Shown: positions 1 to 5,440 of the stretch, one piece after another | How positions within the stretch are numbered: position 1 is the stretch's first letter | Layout: each line of letters starts with the position of its first letter | Assembly (NCBI GenBank): GCA_947585885.1 | Contig: CANPXI010000070.1 | Location: 1 to 5,517, forward strand | Length of the DNA stretch: 5,517 nt | Reading direction: 5' to 3' | Source of the DNA: an uncultured Bacilli bacterium | GTDB lineage: Bacteria > Bacillota_I > Bacilli_A > RF39 > UBA660 | Position numbers and translations under genes: made by a program | The notes under the pieces: model-generated | The model's database searches: none | What the model was told of the DNA's origin: nothing | What the model saw: the letters and a program-made list of their open reading frames with translations, nothing else

Positions 1-843
1 ATAAGGACCTACATAAGGAATAATATTTGTTACTGCACAAAAAGCTGCAAATAATACTGGTGCATCTAACCCTATAATTTCAAAACCAATAACAGAAATA
101 GCAAATAATATTAAACTTATAATTAAAGTACCATTTACAAATTTATATAATGCTTCACTTATCTTACTAAGTAATATTTCTGCATCTCCTTGTATCTTTC
201 TAGGTAAAACACTAAGTAAATGTGAATTAGCATTATTAAAATTAAATAACAAATAAAACCCAATAATAACTCCAATCAATATTTGGCCTACACCACTTAC
301 AAAACTTTGTACTAAATTTAAAATAGTTGTAGGTAATTCTGTAGTAATATTTTTAGCAAAACTCTCCATATACAAAATAAATTGACTCTTTGCTTCACTC
401 ATATCTAAATTAGTTGAATTAGATAACTTAATAAACATATCATTAGCAAAATCTCTTGCTTCACTTAGTAAATCAGGTATCATCTTAATCATATCATTAA
501 TTTGATTTATTAAAGTTGGAATAATAGCAAGACAGAATAAATATATAACAACAATTAACATTAAATAAACTAAAACCACTGCTATACTTCTCTTCATTCC
601 CTTTTCAGTTAACTTATTAACAAGCGGATTTAAAAGCCATGCCAAAATAAACCCTATAAAGAAAGGACTTATAACACTACATACTTTTAAAATAACAGGA
701 ATAATATTCCATTCTTTAAAAATTAAAGTAACTAGAATAATAATAACAATAATCATAACTGCATAAAATAACTTAAGTATTTTACTACCAGTTTTAATCA
801 TATTATTAAGTTCTTTAACATCGACATCATTATCTTTTTTCAT
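1..843 (-). CDS. AI-2E family transporter (YrrI/PerM-like), 3' end missing
   Basis: This is an integral membrane protein of the AI-2E/PerM (UPF0118) family; members have been linked to export of small molecules or to ion exchange, and the substrate here is unknown. The first 281 residues are visible and the gene runs off the left edge, so roughly 70-100 C-terminal residues are missing for a family of about 340-380. Hydrophobic segments are seen near residues 22-42, 47-71, 86-110, 183-201 and 236-258. The most diagnostic stretch is the family signature near the visible end, LDAPVLFAAF (259-268) followed by NIIPYVGP (273-280). The ATG at 843 is preceded by AAGGTGA at a good distance. It diverges from the P-loop gene at 954. 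In B. subtilis the homologue yrrI lies between recD2 and alaS, so alaS could be expected beyond the left edge; that is inference. Confidence 0.9.
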   Translation of the reverse strand, partial: MKKDNDVDVKELNNMIKTGSKILKLFYAVMIIVIIILVTLIFKEWNIIPVILKVCSVISPFFIGFILAWLLNPLVNKLTEKGMKRSIAVVLVYLMLIVVIYLFCLAIIPTLINQINDMIKMIPDLLSEARDFANDMFIKLSNSTNLDMSEAKSQFILYMESFAKNITTELPTTILNLVQSFVSGVGQILIGVIIGFYLLFNFNNANSHLLSVLPRKIQGDAEILLSKISEALYKFVNGTLIISLILFAISVIGFEIIGLDAPVLFAAFCAVTNIIPYVGPY

Positions 844-870
844 AAATTCACCTTACATTAATTTTACCAA

Positions 871-901
871 ATTATATGTATAAATAAAATAAACTTGTAA
901 A
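871..901 (-). promoter_or_regulatory. Probable promoter of the AI-2E transporter gene
   Basis: On the minus strand a perfect TATAAT lies at 876-871, with TTTACA at 901-896. The spacer is 19 nt, longer than the usual 17, so the -35 assignment is less sure than the -10. A start near 864 would leave a leader of about 20 nt containing the AAGGTGA ribosome binding site. It lies back-to-back with the plus-strand promoter at 907-935. Confidence 0.5.
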
Positions 902-906
902 CATAT

Positions 907-935
907 TTTACATTTTTTTAAAACTATTTTATAAT
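907..935 (+). promoter_or_regulatory. Promoter of the small P-loop NTPase gene
   Basis: TTTACA at 907-912 and TATAAT at 930-935 are separated by exactly 17 nt, a near-consensus sigma-A-type promoter. The expected start near 942 would leave a very short leader in which AGGAG (942-946) sits at the extreme 5' end. The true start may therefore be a few bases upstream. Confidence 0.65.
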
Positions 936-953
936 TACATTAGGAGAGTATAT

Positions 954-1376
954 ATGATATGGATTACTGGTTATGTAGGTAGTGGTAAATCAACTATCAG
1001 TAAAAACTTAAAAAATGTTCACGAATTTGATGAAATTGAATCGTTAATCACTAACACAGGAATAAAACTAACTAATATAGATAAAAAAACATTCACTCGT
1101 ATTTGCAAAGTATACTTAAATAACACAGACATAAAAATATTTAATGGAGTACAAGCTTGTGACTACTACAAAAAAGGAGATAAAGTATACTTTGTAAAAA
1201 CTAATTTTTTAACTTCAACAATGAGAAGTATCAAAAGAGATAGAAAGAATAAAGTCCTTTCAAACATAATTGATAACATAAAACTATTTTTTAAACTAAA
1301 AATACTTTACATAAAAGCATATAAAAACAAAGATATAATAAAAGACATAAACGAACTAAAAGCAACTGTTAAATAA
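954..1376 (+). CDS. Small P-loop NTPase, possible nucleotide or nucleoside kinase-like protein
   Basis: A 140-residue protein begins at once with a Walker A motif, GYVGSGKST (residues 6-14), placed on the first beta-strand (MIWIT) as in NMP-kinase and shikimate-kinase-like folds. An acidic patch, FDEIE (residues 25-29), could play the acceptor or magnesium role. A basic stretch with R91, R95 and R97 resembles a lid region. No classical Walker B DExx motif is visible and the protein is shorter than most kinases of this fold, so substrate and activity cannot be assigned. The ATG has AGGAG 7 nt upstream. It is the only plus-strand gene, has its own promoter, and its stop codon is part of a terminator hairpin, so it looks monocistronic. 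The coding sequence is as AT-rich as its neighbours. Confidence 0.8.
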   Translation: MIWITGYVGSGKSTISKNLKNVHEFDEIESLITNTGIKLTNIDKKTFTRICKVYLNNTDIKIFNGVQACDYYKKGDKVYFVKTNFLTSTMRSIKRDRKNKVLSNIIDNIKLFFKLKILYIKAYKNKDIIKDINELKATVK

Positions 1377-1386
1377 GTTGCTTTTA
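1357..1386. terminator. Bidirectional intrinsic terminator between convergent genes
   Basis: TAAAAGCAACT (1357-1367) and AGTTGCTTTTA (1376-1386) form a perfect 11-bp stem with an 8-nt loop. The plus-strand gene's TAA stop (1374-1376) is inside the hairpin, and the last codons of the minus-strand small protein also overlap it. U-rich sequence lies on either side of the GCAACT core, so it can end transcription in both directions. Confidence 0.75.
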
Positions 1387-1542
1387 ATTATCTTTCATAT
1401 CGTCCATCATATCTTCTGCCATATTAATAGCATCATTTTTATATTTTTTCATCATTTTCTTAATATCTTTAGAATACTTTGCAAGTGTTACTCCTACACC
1501 TACTCCGCCTGCCATCCAAAGCATATTTTTCATCATTTTCAT
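1384..1542 (-). CDS. Small unknown protein, 52 residues
   Basis: I do not recognise this protein. It starts at the ATG at 1542, preceded by an excellent AAAGGAG ribosome binding site 11 nt upstream, and ends at TAA 1386-1384. Residues 1-20 form a methionine- and glycine-rich hydrophobic stretch (MLWMAGGVGVGVTLA), probably one short membrane-inserted helix. The remainder is a charged, lysine-rich then acidic helix ending DMMDDMKDN. The layout recalls small YtxH-like membrane proteins, but that is shape only. It lies 50 nt downstream of recD2 on the same strand and probably shares its transcript. A TATAAT at 1592-1587, next to the recD2 stop, could be a promoter of its own, though I see no good -35 box. 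Being short, the gene is easily missed; the strong binding site and sensible composition make it convincing. Confidence 0.72.
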   Translation of the reverse strand: MKMMKNMLWMAGGVGVGVTLAKYSKDIKKMMKKYKNDAINMAEDMMDDMKDN

Positions 1543-1592
1543 TTATAACACGCTCCTTTACTACTAGTATTAACATATATTTAAGTATTATA

Positions 1593-3725
1593 CTATAAAA
1601 AATTTTTAAGAGCTGTTACCCTATTTTCACTATAACTTTCATTAACAGCATAATTAAAACTTTCTATACTTCCTATAATAATAAGTCCCTTTTTAGCACG
1701 TGTTACTGCAGTATAAATAAGTTTATTATAAAGCATTCTCTTCATATTACTTGGAATAACTACAATAACAGTATCATATTCACTTCCTTGACTCTTATGA
1801 ACACTAATAGCATAAGCGTGTGTAAACTCATCAAACTTACCCTTTTTATAAGTAACAACATTACCACTATAATCAATTTCAATAATAGAACTCTTTCCTT
1901 CTATAATTCTTTTAATATATCCAGTATCCCCATTAAAAATATTATTTTCAACATCATTTACAAGTTGAATAACTTTATCTCCTTCTCTATAAACAATATC
2001 TCTAATAATAACCTCATTCTTTCGTTCACTACTAGGATTAAAAATACTTTGCATAAGAATATTTATGTTATCAATACCATTTTCTCCCTTATACATAGGT
2101 ACAAGTACTTGAAAGTTATCAATATCAATTCCTTTTTCTTTTCCTTTTCTACATATATCTTCTAAATATTTCTTTATAAACATATCTGGGCTCACAATAA
2201 ATTTAAAGTCATCATACCCCTCAGGTACACTACTAAGTAAAACCCTATTTTTAATATCTTGACTAATAGGAATAATATATGACTCTTTACTAGTTCTATA
2301 AATAGTATCTAAATACTTACCAGGAATAACTTTACTTTCTAATAAATCAGCTAAAATATTACCAGGCGCTATACTAGGAAGTTGATAAGCATCTCCCACC
2401 ATAATAATCTTAACATTACTTTTAAGTCCCTCAAGTAAACTATTAAAAAGAAAAATATCGACCATACTAAACTCATCTATTATAACAAGTTTAGTATCAC
2501 TTGGATTAAACCTATTTATGCTAAACTCTTTAGTTTCTTTATTCCACTTTAAAAACTTATGAATAGTACTAGCTTTTCTATGAACACTTTCACTCATTCT
2601 TTTAGCAGCTCTTCCAGTAGGTGCAAGCATAGTAATATCTTTTTTCTCTATAGTCTCATCTAACTCTTCATAAATATCCACAATAGCCCTAATAATAGTT
2701 GTTTTACCAGTACCAGGTCCTCCAGTAATAATAAAAATATTGTTTATTATACTACCCTTAATAGCATCTCTTTGTGAACTATTAAACTTAATATCATGAG
2801 TTTTTTCATAATTTAAAATATAATTATCAATTTTTTCTTCCTTATAACTTCCTCTTATACCATTTAAATACTTTAAAGTACTTGCAATATTTTCTTCAGT
2901 CTCATAAAACATTGGTAAAGTAACATAATCATTAACTAAAATAACAGATTCTTCTTCTATCATATTATCTAACTGACTAAAAAACACTTTAGAATCAAGT
3001 GGACTACTAAAATACTTATTCATCTCTAAAAACAAACTTTCTTTACTAACTAAAGTATCCCCATTTTGATAACATAAATTCTTAATATTAAACTTAATTA
3101 AAGCATTTATTCTAACACTATCTTTTTCATCATTCATATTTAAAAATATTCTATCTAACTTTAAAAAACTAATATCTTCTTCTAACAAATAAATATTATT
3201 TTCTATAATATCAAAACATCTACTCTTATACTTATTAACTATCTTTAAACACTCTTCAGTAGTAAACCCTAGTTTATTAAACTCTATTATTAACTCTTGA
3301 TCTTTATCATACTCAATAATCTTTCTAGTAAGTTCTCTTGCTTTTTTATCATTCATTCCTTTAATACTAGAAAGTATAGGGTTACCATTTTTAATCTCAT
3401 TTATAGTTTCATTTCCAAAAACATCTACTATACATTTAGCTGTTTTAGACCCGATTCCTTTAAATATACCACTAGATAAATACATAATAATACCATCAGT
3501 ATCACTTGGAATAACTGATTCATAACTGCTAACATTAAATTGCATACCAAATCTAGGATGATTAACAATATTTCCAACAAACTTATAAGTAAGCTCATTA
3601 TTAATAGGCATAAAATTTCCAGTAAAAGTAATAGTTCTATTTACAAAATTTTCTACTTCTTCTCCACTAGCTTCCTTAACCTTAAAAAGCCCAACCTTAT
3701 AACCAGTTGAACTTTCAAAAAGCAA
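1593..3725 (-). CDS. recD2: RecD2-type ATP-dependent DNA helicase (SF1B)
   Basis: RecD2 is a 5'-3' DNA helicase of bacteria that usually lack RecBCD; it helps in DNA repair and replication-fork maintenance in the cytoplasm. The 710-residue product has the family layout: an N-terminal OB-like region (1-70), helix-hairpin-helix repeats (about 85-135, including GIFKGIGSKTA), then two helicase domains. Motifs seen are Walker A GGPGTGKTT (335-343), motif Ia LAPTGRAAKRM (367-377), Walker B VIIDEFSMVD (414-423), motif III GDAYQLPS (444-451), the arginine of IYRTS (R477), motif V VHKSQGSEYD (642-651) and motif VI YTAVTRAKKG (671-680). All look intact. The start is uncertain: the first usable codon is TTG at 3725 without a visible ribosome binding site. 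The frame stays open only five codons further (ATT TAT GTA GTA AAG) to a TAG at 3743-3741. Those codons resemble the first beta-strand of the family, so ATT at 3740 may be the real or ancestral start. It ends at TAG 1595-1593. Confidence 0.93.
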   Translation of the reverse strand: MLFESSTGYKVGLFKVKEASGEEVENFVNRTITFTGNFMPINNELTYKFVGNIVNHPRFGMQFNVSSYESVIPSDTDGIIMYLSSGIFKGIGSKTAKCIVDVFGNETINEIKNGNPILSSIKGMNDKKARELTRKIIEYDKDQELIIEFNKLGFTTEECLKIVNKYKSRCFDIIENNIYLLEEDISFLKLDRIFLNMNDEKDSVRINALIKFNIKNLCYQNGDTLVSKESLFLEMNKYFSSPLDSKVFFSQLDNMIEEESVILVNDYVTLPMFYETEENIASTLKYLNGIRGSYKEEKIDNYILNYEKTHDIKFNSSQRDAIKGSIINNIFIITGGPGTGKTTIIRAIVDIYEELDETIEKKDITMLAPTGRAAKRMSESVHRKASTIHKFLKWNKETKEFSINRFNPSDTKLVIIDEFSMVDIFLFNSLLEGLKSNVKIIMVGDAYQLPSIAPGNILADLLESKVIPGKYLDTIYRTSKESYIIPISQDIKNRVLLSSVPEGYDDFKFIVSPDMFIKKYLEDICRKGKEKGIDIDNFQVLVPMYKGENGIDNINILMQSIFNPSSERKNEVIIRDIVYREGDKVIQLVNDVENNIFNGDTGYIKRIIEGKSSIIEIDYSGNVVTYKKGKFDEFTHAYAISVHKSQGSEYDTVIVVIPSNMKRMLYNKLIYTAVTRAKKGLIIIGSIESFNYAVNESYSENRVTALKNFL

Positions 3726-3787
3726 CTTTACTACATAAATCTAATATAACACTTATTAAATAAAAATGAAACACAAACTTAATACTT

Positions 3788-3833
3788 AAAAATGGAAAAG
3801 GATCAAGGCTTCGAAAGTTTCCTGACCACTAAT
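3788..3833 (-). ncRNA. AbiF-associated small RNA, copy 1 (nearest recD2)
   Basis: A transcript of about 46 nt is predicted from A3833, 7 nt after the -10 box, to the U-tract at 3792-3788. The 5' arm GGTCAGG (3827-3821) pairs with CTTGATCC (3807-3800), leaving one bulged U and one G-U wobble. A mini-stem CUU/AAG sits in the loop. The tail reads UUUUCCAUUUUU, so the hairpin may also serve as the terminator. The loop adenines after the 5' arm could contact the U-rich tail as a pseudoknot; this is inference. Proposed role: RNA antitoxin or partner of the AbiF protein encoded upstream. Ends are predicted, not measured. Confidence 0.7.
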
Positions 3834-3839
3834 AACTAA

Positions 3840-3868
3840 ATTATACACTACACCGCTGGTACTGTCAA
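3840..3868 (-). promoter_or_regulatory. Promoter of small RNA copy 1
   Basis: TTGACA (3868-3863), a 17-nt spacer and TATAAT (3845-3840) form a perfect consensus sigma-A-type promoter on the minus strand. The spacer (GTACC-GGTG-TAGTG pattern) is almost the same in copy 2. Confidence 0.85.
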
Positions 3869-3883
3869 GTCCACACAGTTCTT

Positions 3884-3929
3884 AAAAATGGAAAAGGATC
3901 AAGGCTTCGAAAGTTTCCTGACCGCTAAT
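3884..3929 (-). ncRNA. AbiF-associated small RNA, copy 2 (middle)
   Basis: This copy is offset by exactly 96 bp from copy 1. The hairpin lies at 3923-3896 and the U-tract at 3895-3884, with an A (3929) at the same predicted start. From the hairpin to the U-tract it is identical to copy 1; differences are confined to the leader (C to T at 3932 and A to G at 3924, plus-strand bases). It has its own perfect TTGACA-17-TATAAT promoter. Confidence 0.7.
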
Positions 3930-3935
3930 AATTAA

Positions 3936-3964
3936 ATTATACACTACACCACCGGTACTGTCAA
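3936..3964 (-). promoter_or_regulatory. Promoter of small RNA copy 2
   Basis: TTGACA (3964-3959), a 17-nt spacer and TATAAT (3941-3936) again match the consensus perfectly. It is exactly 96 bp from the copy 1 promoter. Confidence 0.85.
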
Positions 3965-3979
3965 GCCCACTTAACCCTT

Positions 3980-4025
3980 AAAAATGGAAAAGGATCAGGG
4001 CTTCGAAAGTTTCCTGACCTCTTAT
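3980..4025 (-). ncRNA. AbiF-associated small RNA, copy 3 (nearest abiF)
   Basis: The hairpin lies at 4019-3992 and the U-tract at 3991-3980, with predicted start A4025. The 3' arm reads CCTGATCC instead of CTTGATCC, turning the G-U wobble of the other copies into a G-C pair. The fold is thus kept and made stronger. The leader differs from copies 1 and 2 (AAGCATAAGA instead of ATTATTAGC-like sequence). Its promoter has TTTACA as the -35 box and begins immediately after the abiF stop codon. Confidence 0.7.
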
Positions 4026-4031
4026 GCTTAA

Positions 4032-4060
4032 ATTATACACCATAAAGTTCATTTTGTAAA
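4032..4060 (-). promoter_or_regulatory. Promoter of small RNA copy 3
   Basis: TTTACA (4060-4055), a 17-nt spacer and TATAAT (4037-4032) are seen on the minus strand. The -35 box begins at the very next base after the abiF TAG stop (4063-4061). The spacer sequence differs from copies 1 and 2, so only the functional boxes are kept. This supports a real promoter rather than mere duplicated sequence. Confidence 0.8.
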
Positions 4061-4936
4061 CTACAAATATTCACAAATTTTTTCATCGCTATAACCCATT
4101 ACTTTTAATACATCCATTATTGTTATTGAAGTAAGACTATTAGATAAATTTATAATTTCTTTATTAACACTTGTTATAAATTCTTGATATTCGTTCTTTT
4201 CTAACAAAATCTCTAAACATTTAATAATAGTATAAAGACTTGTATGTAATACTTTATTTTTTAATTTCTTTCTGCCTTTATCTAAATTAATAAATGTATC
4301 ATTTCTATAAGTAAATAATACCATATTATGTGCACATATATTTCTAATATTCTTTAAATTATAAAATATCTTATTAAAATTTTTATCACTCAAATTAAAA
4401 TATTTACTTATCTCTTGTCTGTCTTTTTGTTTTAAAACTTTATACATACTACTAACCATACCATAAGTTAAAATATCAACAAGTATAAAAGGTGGTAAAT
4501 GTCCTAATAACATATAATAAACTTCTATATGACTATCTTTACCTATAATTTTAAATATTTCTTCATTAATCATTTTAAATAAATTATTTATATGAGAAAT
4601 ATTTTTTTTATTTTTATTATCAAAATTATCTAAAACTAAAATATCTTTACCATCATACTTTTTATTAAATAATATAGATAATCTGTTCTTGACAACTGAT
4701 TCTATAAGTAAAGTATATTTTAAAAAAATTAACTTTAAATTTCCATCAAACATAAATAAAGCATAAATTTCTTTAAAACTAGCATTATCTCTATATTTAT
4801 CATCTTTCATAAAAATATTTCTATATTTTATAACAACTGAATAATAAGAATATTTATTTAAAACATTACTAACAAAATCAACATCACTTACATCAACTCC
4901 ATCATTTTTTAATTTATTAATTATATCTTGAACCAT
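4061..4936 (-). CDS. abiF: AbiF-like HEPN protein of the Abi_2 family (abortive infection / toxin)
   Basis: This 291-residue protein belongs to the Abi_2 (AbiD/AbiF) family, HEPN-fold proteins known from phage-abortive-infection systems and related to the ancestors of Cas13 effectors. Seen here: an N-terminal LNKYSYYSVVIKYRNIF stretch (26-42), matching the family's YY...Y...F start; the helix YALFMFDGNLKLIFLKYTLLIE (58-79), matching its FD..L......IE signature; and NIRNICAH (196-203), supplying the HEPN catalytic pattern R198-x4-H203, expected to cleave RNA. Length is typical (about 280-320). The ATG at 4936 has a strong GAGGGAGG site 5 nt upstream, so translation should be efficient. A TATAAA at 4963-4958 may be the -10 box, but I see no convincing -35. 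The gene is followed without a gap by three promoter-driven small RNAs on the same strand, fitting a toxin with an RNA antitoxin in excess. Family call is firm; activity is inference. Confidence 0.87.
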   Translation of the reverse strand: MVQDIINKLKNDGVDVSDVDFVSNVLNKYSYYSVVIKYRNIFMKDDKYRDNASFKEIYALFMFDGNLKLIFLKYTLLIESVVKNRLSILFNKKYDGKDILVLDNFDNKNKKNISHINNLFKMINEEIFKIIGKDSHIEVYYMLLGHLPPFILVDILTYGMVSSMYKVLKQKDRQEISKYFNLSDKNFNKIFYNLKNIRNICAHNMVLFTYRNDTFINLDKGRKKLKNKVLHTSLYTIIKCLEILLEKNEYQEFITSVNKEIINLSNSLTSITIMDVLKVMGYSDEKICEYL

Positions 4937-4985
4937 TATAACCTCCCTCTAATTCTTTATACGACACATTCTATTAAAAACGCTT

Positions 4986-5055
4986 TAAAAAAAATAAAAG
5001 TATCAACAATATGTAAAGTTTTCATTAAATTACTAACATTACATATAATTGATAC
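4986..5055 (-). terminator. Long AU-rich hairpin with U-tract, probable terminator of the template-repeat transcript
   Basis: On the minus strand GTATCAA-TT-ATATGTAA (5055-5039) pairs with TTACATAT-TG-TTGATAC (5016-5000). This gives a 17-position stem with 2 mismatches around a 22-nt loop, followed directly by TTTTATTTTTTTTA (4999-4986). The U-tract immediately after the stem is typical of an intrinsic terminator, though the stem is unusually AU-rich and the loop long. It separates the template-repeat transcript from abiF. It could also be a structural end of the template RNA. Confidence 0.6.
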
Positions 5056-5078
5056 TCAAATATTTAGCTAAAAAGCTA

Positions 5079-5155
5079 TGAATAATGTTTGTTTCTCTAA
5101 AGCCATCTCTACTATAGCACTTAAACTATGAGACTACTATTATTAAAGAGAAATT
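5079..5155 (-). repeat. 77-bp structured direct repeat, copy 1 (after the template repeat)
   Basis: This is identical over 77 bp to 5441-5517 (offset 362). On the minus strand it opens with the last codons ATT TCT CTT TAA and then folds. TTTCTCT (5153-5147) pairs with AGAGAAA (5098-5092) as an outer stem, and TCTC-ATAG (5133-5126) pairs with CTAT (5117-5114) and GAGA (5109-5106) around a TTTAAGTG loop. A smaller AGCT-TTTT-AGCT hairpin follows just outside, at 5077-5066. Hairpins right after the variable-region stop are a known feature of diversity-generating retroelements, but the match is by position and shape only. Confidence 0.8.
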
Positions 5156-5274
5156 ACTGGACGCACGACGTTGCTCGAATTGTTGACGTTGTTGTTGTTC
5201 AAGTTGCCTGGGTTACTAGTGTTGCCGTTCACGTTGAACACGTTCGCGTTGCTGCCGTTGAAGTTATACGGACT
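5146..5274 (-). other. Putative diversity-generating retroelement template repeat (Asn/AAC-rich, non-coding)
   Basis: Read on the minus strand from 5274, this block gives 43 sense codons before TAA at 5145-5143. Fifteen are AAC and one AAT, with segments such as YNFNGSNANVFN, LNNNNVNN and the ending VRPVISL. There is no ATG, and a TAG (5277-5275) stands directly upstream, so it is not a gene. Base composition is near half G+C, sharply unlike the AT-rich surroundings. Clusters of AAC codons are the mark of template repeats, because adenine-targeted mutagenesis during reverse transcription changes AAC into many codons but never into a stop. The VRP ending resembles C-terminal variable regions of lectin-fold target proteins. 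No reverse transcriptase or avd gene is seen here; either may lie beyond the right edge or elsewhere. Alternative: a silent recombination cassette or gene remnant. Confidence 0.62.
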
Positions 5275-5326
5275 CTAATAAACAAAACCTAAAGCTAACA
5301 TCTATTAAACAACATTATCCATAAAA

Positions 5327-5332
5327 ATTATA
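5327..5332 (-). promoter_or_regulatory. Possible -10 box for the template-repeat RNA
   Basis: A perfect TATAAT lies on the minus strand at 5332-5327, within the AT-rich 165-bp spacer (5275-5440) that otherwise holds no gene. A start near 5320 would give a leader of about 45 nt before the template repeat. The sequence 17 nt upstream (TTTTAT) is a poor -35, and TATAAT can occur by chance in such AT-rich DNA. Confidence 0.35.
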
Positions 5333-5440
5333 CAACAGCATAATTAATTATAAAATAAAAAAATTATTACATTTACATAAAACTTTCCATAAGTACTAAT
5401 ATCATGTAAATATAATAAAATATTTTTTAGCAAAAAGCCT

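Larger units (their letters stand above)
3785..4060 (-). repeat. Tandem direct repeats, three units of 96 bp
   Basis: The units begin at 3785, 3881 and 3977 with a period of exactly 96 bp. Units 1 and 2 differ at only a handful of positions up to the segment upstream of the -35 box. Unit 3 matches over its transcribed part and -10 box but has a different sequence further upstream, where it abuts the abiF stop codon. Each unit, read on the minus strand, is promoter, short leader, hairpin and U-tract, annotated separately. The whole 276 bp between abiF and the recD2 leader is taken up by these units. Confidence 0.95.

Noticed and set aside
1788..2165. Open frame of 125 codons on the plus strand
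   Set aside because: It lies wholly inside the helicase domain of recD2 on the other strand, and its product is a low-complexity Ile/Asn/Ser string typical of an antisense shadow in AT-rich DNA.
3297..3479. Open frame of 60 codons on the plus strand
   Set aside because: It is antisense to the helix-hairpin-helix region of recD2, with no ribosome binding site and no recognisable domain.
1..3725. Genetic code 4 (UGA read as Trp), considered because of the low G+C
   Set aside because: Tryptophans in RecD2 and in the transporter are UGG, and no conserved reading frame crosses a UGA.
3743..3771. A recD2 promoter built on TATATT at 3748-3743
   Set aside because: The sequence 17 nt upstream (TTTCAT) matches only two bases of TTGACA, and the implied start would leave almost no leader.
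3785..4060. CRISPR array
   Set aside because: The units are contiguous 96-bp direct repeats without variable spacers. Every unit carries a promoter and hairpin, and no cas genes are present.
5143..5274. A small Asn-rich protein gene
   Set aside because: There is no start codon with a ribosome binding site, and a TAG stands directly before the first sense codon.
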